64,000 bases of DNA from RH-AL1 sp965277355. Lineage in GTDB: Bacteria > Pseudomonadota > Alphaproteobacteria > Rhizobiales > Beijerinckiaceae. The position numbers were made by a program, and so were the translations under genes. The DNA is taken from contig CBDICN010000002.1 of NCBI GenBank assembly GCA_965277355.1, forward strand, positions 62,001 to 126,000. Direction: 5' to 3'. Below are positions 41,789-50,148 of this stretch, piece after piece (positions within the stretch are counted from its first letter, which is position 1; the number at the start of each line of letters is the position of its first letter). The notes beneath the pieces are model-generated. The model worked only from the letters and a program-made list of their open reading frames with translations, ran no database searches and was not told the origin of the DNA.

Positions 41789-42520
41789 TTACGGCGTTTC
41801 GTAGAAGCCGTCGCCTTGCTGAGTCCGGCGCCGTTGAAGCTCATCGCACGCACACGAGTGCGTATCGCGATCCATCTCGGCTTCATTCGACATCCATTGA
41901 AGATATTCCAACGGCACGTCGGCCCAGCGCAAACCTTGATGCTTTCCGAATGGGATCGTCAAGAGTGGCCGGGGACCCCGCGTCCAATCGATCATCTGTG
42001 GAACGGAAGCGAACTTTAGCAAGTCGGCCAATATGTGTGCCGTCACGTATGCGTCCGGTCCTGCGCGATGAGGCGGCATGGCGAGCGAAGGATCGAGGTC
42101 TAATTCACGCCAATACCGAAGCACTTGGTTGGAGTGTGCCGGGGCGTCGGGCCAAATATGTAGGGCCGCCTTGTAGGTGCATATCCAAGGCAAGCTTTCG
42201 GTGACCTCGTCGGAGATGAACTGACGTTCGAAATCGCAATTATGAGCCACCAAAACATCCGGCCGCGATCCCCTGTGCACGGCAGACCACAGAAGGTCGT
42301 TAGTCAGGGTTGGGGTATAAACACTGAAGGAGTTCGGCGTGATGTGATGGACGGCCATGGCTTCCGGCGGGATTTCTCCGAAAGGCCTAAAGAGCCAAGA
42401 TAGCGGAGCTTCGACGTGGGGCGCGTCTTCATCGAGCTTAACATCAACCCGTCCAAACTCGATTATCTCCGCAGTCGGATCGTCGCCTGTCGTCTCGATG
42501 TCGATGATCCTGAGGAGCAT
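41789..42520 (-). CDS. DEDDh 3'-5' exonuclease with C-terminal ExoX-like/DUF3820 module
   Basis: 243 residues. ExoI motif IDIETTGDDP (D7, E9), ExoII AHNCDFERQF (D96), ExoIII HRAGPDAYVTAHIL (H151, D156): a complete DEDDh active site, as in DnaQ and ExoX. The C-terminus LLTIPFGKHQGLRWADVPLEYLQWM is the small module found in ExoX-type proteins. It starts 12 bp after the stop of the PD-(D/E)XK-like gene, so the two form an operon. GC is below the chromosome average. Probable substrate single-stranded DNA or RNA ends. Confidence 0.82.
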   Translation of the reverse strand: MLLRIIDIETTGDDPTAEIIEFGRVDVKLDEDAPHVEAPLSWLFRPFGEIPPEAMAVHHITPNSFSVYTPTLTNDLLWSAVHRGSRPDVLVAHNCDFERQFISDEVTESLPWICTYKAALHIWPDAPAHSNQVLRYWRELDLDPSLAMPPHRAGPDAYVTAHILADLLKFASVPQMIDWTRGPRPLLTIPFGKHQGLRWADVPLEYLQWMSNEAEMDRDTHSCACDELQRRRTQQGDGFYETP

Positions 42521-42532
42521 GAATTTATTTCT

Positions 42533-43357
42533 TTAGATTCCCGTCCCGCGATGCACCTCTAATTGAGCTATAAAACCGTGAAGCAATCGATAAAGGGTCT
42601 GTTGATACGCATCTTCTGCGTTTAAACCGTTTAATTCATTTTTCGCCCAAACGCACAAGTCGGACCACGAGATTGCCGCCAATTGAATACGATCTACCAC
42701 AGATCTGAAATGCCCGAGGTCGGACTCTAGAATATTTTTCACTCGCGAGTTCAGATCGGGGGATAAATCTAGCGCTGTTTCAGCATACTCCTTGATCTTT
42801 GAGATTATTTTTTCCTTTCTTGGGTGCGGAACAATGTAGAGAAGGCCAAGCGACGGCCTCACTCCGCTCAATTTTTCCTCCAATATTAACATTGCAATAT
42901 ATTTGAGAACTTGTATTTTATCGGTAGTAGCACCGAGTTTGATTTCTACGCATACGATCGCATCGTCAGATGTGAAAAAGCCATCATGCTGGGTGACATT
43001 AGCTTCGCCCCAGCCGAATTTATCTGCGATCTCCAAGCGGCCATAACTCCTAAATTGACCGAAGGAGTCAATACACAACGGCCTACAAAACCAACTACGT
43101 ATAATATAGTCTGGCGCGATAGAGAAAATCAAATTGAAAATGTCATTTAGAGCATCCTCGTCGCCTTCTAATTTTTGTTTTGATGCGATATATTTTCTTG
43201 CTCTATATTTAATTTTTCCAATATTGACGTATTGACTCGGTATTTTGATATAACCGTCGCCTGTATCGACCGTTCCTGCGACCGGGTCGATCTCTATCCA
43301 TTTTGGTTCCCAAAAATATTTGTGAAAAGTATCCCAATAAAACTGATTCCAGGCCAT
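42533..43357 (-). CDS. Uncharacterised AT-rich protein with a PD-(D/E)XK nuclease-like core
   Basis: 274 residues. No known family recognised. A nuclease-like core lies at about residues 106-150: E118 in FGWGEAN, D125 in TQHDGFF, and E138-x-K140 in AIVCVEIKLGA, spaced as in PD-(D/E)XK enzymes, followed by helix KIQVLKYIAMLILEEKL and strand LGLLYIVP. The N-terminus is rich in aromatic residues. Base composition is strikingly AT-rich beside neighbours above 60% GC, so it is foreign. First gene of a two-gene operon with the DEDDh exonuclease. Confidence 0.6.
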   Translation of the reverse strand: MAWNQFYWDTFHKYFWEPKWIEIDPVAGTVDTGDGYIKIPSQYVNIGKIKYRARKYIASKQKLEGDEDALNDIFNLIFSIAPDYIIRSWFCRPLCIDSFGQFRSYGRLEIADKFGWGEANVTQHDGFFTSDDAIVCVEIKLGATTDKIQVLKYIAMLILEEKLSGVRPSLGLLYIVPHPRKEKIISKIKEYAETALDLSPDLNSRVKNILESDLGHFRSVVDRIQLAAISWSDLCVWAKNELNGLNAEDAYQQTLYRLLHGFIAQLEVHRGTGI

Positions 43358-43430
43358 AAAATTCTCCTGTCTAGTGTTCCGTTTCTAACAGAAGGATTCC
43401 CCGTGGCTCGGGAGTGTGCGAGTCTGGGGG

Positions 43431-43667
43431 ATGGAAACTGAATCGTGCATCTGGCTGTCTCCTCCTGATCGGGCGCGGCTGGAGGGTTTTGTGGCGAGCC
43501 GCAACACGCCGCAGAAGTTGGTTTGGCGAGCGCGGATCGTGCTGATGTGGGCGCGGGAAGCGGGTGTAACGGCGATCATTGGCGCGACGGGCAACACGAA
43601 GCGGACGGCCTATCGTTGGCGCGAGCGTTACATCGAACGCGGCATCGCGGGTCTCGAGCGCGACGCT
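43431..43667 (+). pseudogene. N-terminal fragment of an IS630-family transposase, interrupted by another IS
   Basis: METESCIWLSPPDRARLEGF and later RTAYRWRERYIERGIAGLERDA form the helix-turn-helix half of an IS630 transposase, from an ATG preceded by GGGGG. The frame is cut at the TA at 43667-43668 where the second IS630 begins; the expected catalytic half is not found on the far side, so it has been deleted. Possible left end of this older element: TAGTGTTCCGTTT near 43372. Confidence 0.7.
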
Positions 43668-43735
43668 AGAGCACTTCGAGCTTGCATGGAATCGACGAGT
43701 CAGATTCGAGAGTCTTGTTCAGCGGCGAGGCTCTC

Positions 43736-44086
43736 ATGGTTGCACCTCTTTCCCAGGATTTGCGCAGGCGGCTCGTGGAAGCCGTCAACGACGGCAGTTC
43801 GGCGCGCGAGGCGGCGCGTCGGTTCGCGGTCAGCCCGTCGGCGGCGATCAAGCTGATGCAGCGTGTACGCAGAACCGGCAGCACGGCGCCAGCCCGGATC
43901 GGCGGCTATCGGCGGCCACTCCTCGAAGAGCACGCCGATGTCCTGCGCGAGCTGACGCAGGCTCGCAAGGGCATCACGCTCGCCGAACTCCAGGCGGCGC
44001 TCGCCGAGCGTGGCGTTGCGGTCTCGACGACGGCGATCTGGTCGACGCTGCACCGGCTCGGCCTGTCACACAAAAAAAGTCGATGA
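43736..44086 (+). CDS. IS630 transposase, first reading frame (OrfA)
   Basis: 116 residues. MVAPLSQDLRRRLVEAVNDG and SAREAARRFAVSPSAAIKLMQRVRRTG form the DNA-binding helix-turn-helix. The frame ends just after a run of seven A at 44072-44078 (codons AAA AAA AGT). A -1 slip there reads KKKSMRAAEQDRPDV into the second frame, giving the full transposase. Confidence 0.82.
   Translation: MVAPLSQDLRRRLVEAVNDGSSAREAARRFAVSPSAAIKLMQRVRRTGSTAPARIGGYRRPLLEEHADVLRELTQARKGITLAELQAALAERGVAVSTTAIWSTLHRLGLSHKKSR
44072..44079 (+). promoter_or_regulatory. Programmed -1 frameshift site in the IS630 transposase
   Basis: A heptamer of A followed by G (AAAAAAAG) lies at the end of OrfA. Slippage by -1 on the AAA AAA codons joins OrfA to OrfB and yields a continuous DDE transposase. 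This arrangement is known for many IS630 elements; here it is inferred from the frames. Confidence 0.7.
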
Positions 44087-44679
44087 GAGCCGCCGAGCAG
44101 GATCGCCCCGATGTCGCCGTGCGTCGGAAGCGGTGGCAAGCTTGGCAGCGCTTCATGGATTGCGCCGCCTTCGTCTTCATCGACGAGACCGGCGCCGCGA
44201 CCAACATGGCGCGCACTCACGGCTGGGGACCGAAAAGCGAGCGGCTCGTCGATGCCACCCCGCACGGCCACTGGTTCACGACGACGTTCGTCGGCGGCCT
44301 GCGCGAGAGCGGCGTCATCGCGCCGCTGGTCCTCGACGGCCCGATGACGGGCGAGATCTTCCTCGCCTACACCGAGCAGTTCCTGGCGCCCGCTCTGTCA
44401 CCAGGCGACATCGTGGTGATGGACAACCTCTCCGCCCACAAGGTCGTCGGCGTCGAGGCGGCGATCAGAGCCGTCGGCGCCAGCGTCCTCTACCTGCCGC
44501 CCTACAGTCCCGATCTCAACCCCATCGAGAAGATGTTCGCCAAGTTGAAGGCCGAATTGCGCAAAGCAAAAGCCCGCACACAAGACGCCCTGTGGAAGGA
44601 AATCGGCCGGATCATCAGAGCGCTGGGTCCCGACGAATGCCGAAATTACATCGCAAGCTCAGGCTATGCGTGCGACTAA
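44083..44679 (+). CDS. IS630 transposase, catalytic reading frame (OrfB)
   Basis: About 198 residues from ATG 44083, expressed mainly by -1 frameshifting from OrfA. The DDE catalytic triad is visible: VFIDETGAATNMARTHGW (Asp), VVMDNLSAHK (Asp) and NPIEKMFAKLKAELRKA (Glu). It overlaps the OrfA end by four bases. No mutation in the triad or frame, so the element may still be mobile. Confidence 0.85.
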   Translation: MRAAEQDRPDVAVRRKRWQAWQRFMDCAAFVFIDETGAATNMARTHGWGPKSERLVDATPHGHWFTTTFVGGLRESGVIAPLVLDGPMTGEIFLAYTEQFLAPALSPGDIVVMDNLSAHKVVGVEAAIRAVGASVLYLPPYSPDLNPIEKMFAKLKAELRKAKARTQDALWKEIGRIIRALGPDECRNYIASSGYACD

Positions 44680-44900
44680 GCCGGAAATGCTCTAGCCGCA
44701 CTCATCCCTCAGCTTGGATTGCGCCGCGAAGAGCAGGGGCACCACCCACCAGACGAGTCACTCTTTGGCAGAGGTGGTAGTCCTGAAGCTGCCCGCCTTT
44801 TTGTACGCCAGAGTTTCGCGCAGCCCTTCTACGAATGCATTCGCCTTCCCCGCACAGGCCGACTGGCGTTCGATGGCGAAAGTCCACGACGGAGGCCGAT

Positions 44901-45212
44901 ATGAGCGATTTCCAGGTTCAATCCGTAGAGGCGGCGTCCGCGCAGCTGCGGCCGGCAGCAACCTATATGAAGCGCACCGTTCGGCGCCCTGAGCTACGCC
45001 GGATTGTCCCGCTTGCCGACACGACGATCTACGACATGGAACAGCGTGGTGAGTTTCCACGCAGGTTCTACCTCACACCTCGCTGCGCTGCATGGGACTT
45101 GGACGAGGTGGAGGCTTGGCTTGCCAAACGTCGCAGGACTTCGGAGGCTCCAGCCTGCGGCCCGGACGTGGCACTTCGCCGGTTCAGACCTACGCGGACG
45201 GCTCGGGAATGA
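44901..45212 (+). CDS. AlpA-family transcriptional regulator
   Basis: 103 residues from ATG 44901, with GGAGG 6 nt upstream; the frame is open 66 bp earlier without a site. MKRTVRRPELRRIVPLADTTIYDMEQRGEFPRRFYLTPRCAAWDLDEVEAWLAKRR is the AlpA/excisionase-like winged helix. Such proteins control integrase or excision in P4-like elements and here adjoin the integrase, with 3' ends overlapping by 23 bp. Confidence 0.85.
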   Translation: MSDFQVQSVEAASAQLRPAATYMKRTVRRPELRRIVPLADTTIYDMEQRGEFPRRFYLTPRCAAWDLDEVEAWLAKRRRTSEAPACGPDVALRRFRPTRTARE

Positions 45213-46446
45213 GCAGCTCCATTGAGGGTGGATAGAGCGTGGGCGTGTATTTCCGCCCCTCAACCCAAGCGTCAACGATGTTAGCCCACTCCTGGAGCAT
45301 GTGCCGTCGCTGCGGCTCATATTCCGCCTTGTTGTAGACGCCCCGGGACGATCGAGCATCTTCATGCGCGAGCGCCTTCTCGATCCAATCGCGATTGAAT
45401 CCGAGCTCGTTGAGCAGCGTCGAACCCGTGCGCCGCAGATCATGGACCGTGAAAGGCGCCAACGCCTGCCCATTCTTCTTCGCCGTATCCACAACGGAGT
45501 AGGTGACGCGATTGAAGGTCGCGCGGGACATGGGCGCGTCCGCATCGTAGCGGGACGGCAGCAGATAGCGCGAGTTGCCGGCACAGGTCTTGAGCGCGAT
45601 CATGATGTCGAGCACCTGTTGGGACAGGTAGACGTTGTGGGCTTTCGAGCGCTTCATCCGCTCCTTCGGGATCGTCCAGACGCCGCGCTCAAAGTCGATC
45701 TCGTCCCAGGTCGCATCCTGAAGCTCGCTCTTGCGGACCATGGTCAGCAGGAACAGCTTCAACCCCAGGCGAATGGTCGGCAACGTGGCGACCTTCTCGA
45801 TCTGCGACAGCAGAACGCGGATCTCTGCCGGCGATAGAGCTCGATCCTTCGGCTCGAAGGTGGCAATCGAGGCGGGACCGACTTCGTCGGCTGGGTTGGG
45901 CACCTTCTCCCCATGCAGGATCGCAAGACCGAATACCTGTTTGACGATGTCGCGCACATGGATCGCCGTCGCTGGCGCCCCTCGCTCCTTCACCTTGCCG
46001 CAGAGCTGGCGGAGGTCATCGGGCGAAATCTCCGATAGCCGCCGATTCTTCCAAGCCGGCTCGATGTCACGATCGAAGATCGCCTTGCGCATGGACCGGG
46101 TGCTGTCGGCCATGCGTGCTTCCTTGAAGTAGCGAGCACCGACCTCACCGAAGCTGTGTTCTCCCGATACGCGCCGCTTCTCCCGCTGCTTTTCAAGCGC
46201 CGGCGATTTTCCTTCCGCGACGAGCTTGCGGGCTATCATGCAACGCTCCCGCGCCTCAGCGAGGGACAGCCCGTCCGGGCCGTACTTACCGAAGGTCAGC
46301 GTCTCGCGTCGTCCGTGCAGCCGATAGTCGTATCGAAAGGCGATCTGGCCTGCCGGAGAGACCGCCGCGTACATACCATCACGATCCGCGACTTTGTATG
46401 TTTTCTCCTGCGGCTTCAGTCGCTTGAGCGCGAGGTCGGTGAGCAT
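45190..46446 (-). CDS. int: Tyrosine-type integrase, P4-like (DUF4102 arm-binding domain)
   Basis: 418 residues. N-terminal DUF4102-type arm-binding domain (LTDLALKRLKPQEKTYKVADRDGMYAAV, FGKYGPDGLSLAEARE), SAM-like middle, and a C-terminal catalytic domain with R238 (LLTMVRKSEL), H335-x-x-R338 (HDLRR), H361 and Y371 (RGVYNKAEY): the complete R-H-R-H-Y set. The start faces the guaA 3' end 314 bp away, typical for an element inserted there. Confidence 0.92.
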   Translation of the reverse strand: MLTDLALKRLKPQEKTYKVADRDGMYAAVSPAGQIAFRYDYRLHGRRETLTFGKYGPDGLSLAEARERCMIARKLVAEGKSPALEKQREKRRVSGEHSFGEVGARYFKEARMADSTRSMRKAIFDRDIEPAWKNRRLSEISPDDLRQLCGKVKERGAPATAIHVRDIVKQVFGLAILHGEKVPNPADEVGPASIATFEPKDRALSPAEIRVLLSQIEKVATLPTIRLGLKLFLLTMVRKSELQDATWDEIDFERGVWTIPKERMKRSKAHNVYLSQQVLDIMIALKTCAGNSRYLLPSRYDADAPMSRATFNRVTYSVVDTAKKNGQALAPFTVHDLRRTGSTLLNELGFNRDWIEKALAHEDARSSRGVYNKAEYEPQRRHMLQEWANIVDAWVEGRKYTPTLYPPSMELLIPEPSA

Positions 46447-46459
46447 GGATCGAGGCTCC

Positions 46460-46644
46460 TGACGGTAAAAACGACGCCTTCCTGGCTCAAATCTACCGTC
46501 AGAAAATATACCGTCAAGCGTTCGATTTTGCCTAGTGAATACAGAAAATTAGGACGCGTTTAGAAATCTGGTTGACAATCGAGCGTGACGGTATGGCCAT
46601 TTTTGGCTGAGAGCCACAACAGCCTACCGTCAGCGCTACCGTCA
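46460..46644. repeat. Six copies of TACCGTCA beside the integrase start
   Basis: Plus-strand copies at 46494-46501, 46509-46516, 46625-46632 and 46637-46644; inverted copies (TGACGGTA) at 46460-46467 and 46586-46593. All lie between the integrase start and guaA. Probable arm-type binding sites for the integrase or excision factor; inferred from position and repetition. Confidence 0.75.
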
Positions 46645-46760
46645 TGTGCGGCCGCTTACCCACGATTGCTGGCGATAGATGGCGATGGCCTAAACCGTTG
46701 ACGTGACACGATATGTGAGGGAGAAACTACTTCTCGCGATAGCTGCCGAACCACCTCAAA

Positions 46761-48380
46761 TCATTCCCACTCGATGGTCCCCGGCGGCTTCGAGGTCACG
46801 TCATAGACGACCCGGTTGATGCCGCGCACCTCGTTGATGATGCGGGTGGCGGCGCGGCCGAGCACATTCATGTCGAACGGGTAGAAATCCGCGGTCATGC
46901 CGTCGACGGAGGTCACCGCGCGCAGCGCGCAGACGAACTCGTAGGTGCGCCCGTCGCCCATCACGCCGACGCTCTGCACCGGTAGCAGCACGGCGAAGGC
47001 CTGCCAGATCGCGTCATAGAGGCCGGCGCGGCGGATCTCGTCGAGGTAGATCGCGTCGGCCTGGCGCAGGATCGCGAGCTTCTCCGGCGTCACCGCTCCG
47101 GGGCAGCGGATCGCAAGCCCCGGCCCCGGGAAGGGATGGCGGCCGACGAAAGCCTCCGGCAGGCCGAGCGCGCGGCCGAGCGCGCGGACCTCGTCCTTGA
47201 AGAGTTCGCGCAGCGGCTCGACGAGCGTCATGTTCATCTTTTCCGGCAGGCCGCCGACATTGTGGTGCGACTTGATCGTCACCGAGGGGCCGCCGGAGAA
47301 CGACACGCTTTCGATCACGTCAGGGTAGAGCGTGCCCTGCGCCAGGAACTGCGGCGCGCCGCTCCCCGCTCCAACGTTGTCTTGGGCGATGATCTTCGCC
47401 TGCTGCTCGAATGTCGCCACGAACAGCCGGCCGATGATCTTGCGCTTCTGCTCGGGGTCGCGGATGCCGTGCAGCGAGGCGAGGAAAAGATCCGCGGCTT
47501 CAACATGCTTGAGGGGAATGCTGTAATGGTCGCGAAACAGCGAGACCACCTCCTGCGCCTCGCCCTGCCGCATCAGGCCGTGGTCGACGAAGACGCAGGT
47601 CAGTTGCTCGCCGATCGCCTCGTGGATCAGCACGGCGGCGACGGCCGAATCGACGCCGCCTGAGAGGCCGCAGAGCACCCGGCCGTCACCGACCCGGGCG
47701 CGGATCGCGCCGATCGCCTCGGCGCGGAACGCCTTCATCGTCCAGTCGGAGCGGCAGCCGGCGATCTTGTGCACGAAGTTCGAGAGCAGCTGCGCGCCCT
47801 GCGGCGTGTGGTGCACCTCGGGATGGAACTGCAGGCCGTAGAAGCGCCGGCGTTCGTCGGCGATGACGCAGACCGGCGCGTTCGGCGAACGGCCGATGCC
47901 GGTGAACCCCTCCGGCAGCCGGGTGACGCGGTCACCGTGGCTCATCCAAACCGGATAGCTCCTACCCTGTTCCCACACGCCCCCGAACAGCGGCGAGTCC
48001 TTGGTGGCCTCGACGTCCGCGCGCCCGAACTCGCGGTGATGGCCCGAGGCGACCTCGCCGCCGAGTTGCACCGCCATCAGTTGTTCGCCGTAGCAGATGC
48101 CGAGCACCGGGATGCCAGCTTCGAAGATCGCCTGCGGTGCCCGCGGAGACGCCGCCTCCGTCGCCGAGGCCGGACCTCCCGATAAAATCACCGCCTTCGG
48201 CTCGAGCTCGGCGAAGGCCGCCGCCGCCGTTTGGAACGGCGCGATCGCGCAATATACGCCGGCCTCGCGCACCCGGCGCGCGATGAGCTGCGTCACCTGC
48301 GAGCCGAAGTCGATGATGAGCACCTTGTCGTGATGATCGAGGATGTCGTCGTGTAGGGGACCTGAAGCGATATCGGCCAT
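46761..48380 (-). CDS. guaA: GMP synthase (glutamine-hydrolysing)
   Basis: 539 residues from ATG 48378-48380 (MADIASGPLHDD). N-terminal class I glutaminase: GICYGEQLMAVQLGGEV with the catalytic Cys, and LQFHPEVHH. The ATP-pyrophosphatase domain has CGLSGGVDSAVAAVLI. The C-terminus ends in the dimerisation domain with PPGTIEWE. It converts XMP to GMP. The 3' end is a well-known integration site, and an integrase gene lies next to it. Confidence 0.95.
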   Translation of the reverse strand: MADIASGPLHDDILDHHDKVLIIDFGSQVTQLIARRVREAGVYCAIAPFQTAAAAFAELEPKAVILSGGPASATEAASPRAPQAIFEAGIPVLGICYGEQLMAVQLGGEVASGHHREFGRADVEATKDSPLFGGVWEQGRSYPVWMSHGDRVTRLPEGFTGIGRSPNAPVCVIADERRRFYGLQFHPEVHHTPQGAQLLSNFVHKIAGCRSDWTMKAFRAEAIGAIRARVGDGRVLCGLSGGVDSAVAAVLIHEAIGEQLTCVFVDHGLMRQGEAQEVVSLFRDHYSIPLKHVEAADLFLASLHGIRDPEQKRKIIGRLFVATFEQQAKIIAQDNVGAGSGAPQFLAQGTLYPDVIESVSFSGGPSVTIKSHHNVGGLPEKMNMTLVEPLRELFKDEVRALGRALGLPEAFVGRHPFPGPGLAIRCPGAVTPEKLAILRQADAIYLDEIRRAGLYDAIWQAFAVLLPVQSVGVMGDGRTYEFVCALRAVTSVDGMTADFYPFDMNVLGRAATRIINEVRGINRVVYDVTSKPPGTIEWE

Positions 48381-48593
48381 ATGGCGGTTCCGGGGGAGCC
48401 AAGCTCGGCTTAAAGCACCAAGAAGGCGAGGGGGGAAGCGTACCGCCGCAAAGCTGCCGCGGCTTGCGACGCCCGCCCCATCCACAGAACCTTACCCGGA
48501 CCTTGCTGTTTTCACGGGGCTTTCGAGAGGTCGGCTTGAGCCTGCGGCAAGGCGATCGGGAGTAGCGTGCGGCATCGGGAACGGAGCCTGGCC

Positions 48594-48866
48594 ATGACTG
48601 CTTTTCTGTTCATATCATCGGCTCGGCACGCAGGATTGGGTCGTCGCGTCGACCTGGCCAACTTCGCCAGCCTGTTCGGCGATCGCGACGAGCCATCGGT
48701 CGCGCTGCCGCCTAGGCCTCCCGTCATGCGCGTCGCGCTCCTGGCTCTGCTGCTCGTCGGCGCCATGGGCGACGTGCTGATGGTCTCCCGTCCCGATGTG
48801 CTGGGCGGCCTGCTCGCCGACTCACCCGGCGCGTCGCGCAAGCTCGTCCATAACGTCAGCTTCTGA
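48594..48866 (+). CDS. Hypothetical small protein with one hydrophobic segment
   Basis: 90 residues from ATG 48594, with GGAG 8 nt upstream; an earlier start at 48567 is possible. One hydrophobic stretch (MRVALLALLLVGAMGDVLMV) in the middle suggests a membrane helix or a signal of an alternative shorter product starting there. High GC at third positions supports coding. No family recognised. Its end overlaps the convergent methyltransferase gene. Confidence 0.45.
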   Translation: MTAFLFISSARHAGLGRRVDLANFASLFGDRDEPSVALPPRPPVMRVALLALLLVGAMGDVLMVSRPDVLGGLLADSPGASRKLVHNVSF

Positions 48867-50148
48867 GGAGGCTCGCGACGAAGAAGCCGTCGGTCCCGGT
48901 GCGGAGCGGCGAGAGTCGGATACCTGTTTGGGATCGGTCGGCGTAGGCGGCTAGCGCCGGCAGCCCGGCGGCTTCCGCGACCGTGGCCGGCGGCAACGCC
49001 GCGAAGTCCGCATGCTCGCCGAGGAAGTGCGACACGCGGGCTTCGTTCTCCACGGCCAGCAGCGAGCAGGTCACGTAGCATAGCCTGCCCCCCGGCTTGA
49101 CGTAGGACACAGCCTGCGCCAGGACCGCCTCCTGTTCCTTGATGCGCTGTTCAAGTGCCCCCGGCCGCACCCGCCATTTGGCGTCGGGATTGCGCCGCCA
49201 CGTGCCGGTGCCGGTGCACGGCGCATCGACGAGCACGAGGTCGCAGGCGCCTCTCAGGTCGTCGAGAGGCGGGACGCCGCGCTTCGGCGAGCGGATTTGG
49301 ACGTTGTGCGCGCCCGACTTCTCGAGCCGCGGATAGAGCCCGGAAAGGCGGCGCCCGTCGGTATCGCTGGCATAGACCTGGCCGCGGTTCTCCATTGCGG
49401 CGGCGAGCGCCAGCGTCTTGCCGCCGCCGCCGGCGCAGAGGTCGAGCACCTGGCTACCGGGCCGCGGCGCAGCCAGCAGCACGGCGAGCTGTGACCCCTC
49501 GTCCTGTACCTCGATCAGGCCTTTGACGAAGGCCGGCTCGCCAGAGAGCGCGGGACCCCGCCCGTCGGCGCCGAGCGGCAGGCGCAGCCCGTTTCGCGCG
49601 TGGCTCGCCGCTGCGGGCCGCAGGTGATCGAGCGCGGCGATCGCCTTGTCCCGCGTAGTCTTCAACGTGTTGACGCGCAGGTCGAGCGGCGCGCGCTCGG
49701 TCATCGCCAGCATCTCCGCGACGAGATCGCCGGCGAAGACCTCGCGCAGCGCCGGCTCCAGCCAAGCGGGGAAGTCGCCCCGCACAGGTGCCGGCGCGTT
49801 CTCCAGATGAGCCGCGGCGAAGGCCGCCGCCTCCGCCTCGCTGAGCGGCTCCGGCGCGTACGCGTCGCCGCTGCAGAGCGCGGCGATGGCCGCAGCGTCG
49901 AGCCGACCGGCGCGGGCGAGCGAGCCGAGCATGATCGCCCGCGGCGTCTCGGCGCCCATGATCCAGGCCGAGGACGCGCGGCGGCGCAGCGCGTCGTAGA
50001 CGAGCGCGGCGACAGCGGCGCGGTCCTTCGAGCCGGCGAACCGGTGCGACAGACTCCAGTCCTTGAGTGCATCGGTCGCCGGGCGATGGCGCGCCTCGAT
50101 GTCGGCCATAACGTCGATCGCGGCGGCCAGTCGTCCACTGGGGGTCAT
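48856..50148 (-). CDS. RsmB-like rRNA (cytosine-C5)-methyltransferase
   Basis: 430 residues from ATG 50146-50148. An N-terminal NusB-like helical domain precedes a Rossmann SAM domain (VLDLCAGGGGKTLALAAAM). The two catalytic cysteines are visible in VDAPCTGTGTWRRNPDAKWR and YVTCSLLAVENEARV. It methylates cytosine in rRNA (RsmB target C967 of 16S in E. coli). It overlaps the MAPEG gene upstream by four bases, so the two are coupled. Confidence 0.87.
   Translation of the reverse strand: MTPSGRLAAAIDVMADIEARHRPATDALKDWSLSHRFAGSKDRAAVAALVYDALRRRASSAWIMGAETPRAIMLGSLARAGRLDAAAIAALCSGDAYAPEPLSEAEAAAFAAAHLENAPAPVRGDFPAWLEPALREVFAGDLVAEMLAMTERAPLDLRVNTLKTTRDKAIAALDHLRPAAASHARNGLRLPLGADGRGPALSGEPAFVKGLIEVQDEGSQLAVLLAAPRPGSQVLDLCAGGGGKTLALAAAMENRGQVYASDTDGRRLSGLYPRLEKSGAHNVQIRSPKRGVPPLDDLRGACDLVLVDAPCTGTGTWRRNPDAKWRVRPGALEQRIKEQEAVLAQAVSYVKPGGRLCYVTCSLLAVENEARVSHFLGEHADFAALPPATVAEAAGLPALAAYADRSQTGIRLSPLRTGTDGFFVASLLRS

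Larger units (their letters stand above)
43669..44692 (+). mobile_element. IS630-family insertion sequence with TA target duplication
   Basis: Flanked by TA at 43667-43668 and 44693-44694, the hallmark of IS630/Tc1 transposition. Ends read GAGCACTTCGAGCTT on the left and, as reverse complement of the right, GAGCATTTCCGGCTT, so the terminal repeats are imperfect. It carries a two-frame transposase with a -1 frameshift site. It sits inside the older IS630 fragment. Confidence 0.8.

Noticed and set aside
46740..46790. Search for a direct repeat of the guaA 3' end as the second attachment site
   Set aside because: No second copy of the TCATTCCCACTCGATGG end was seen in the window, so no att pair is annotated.
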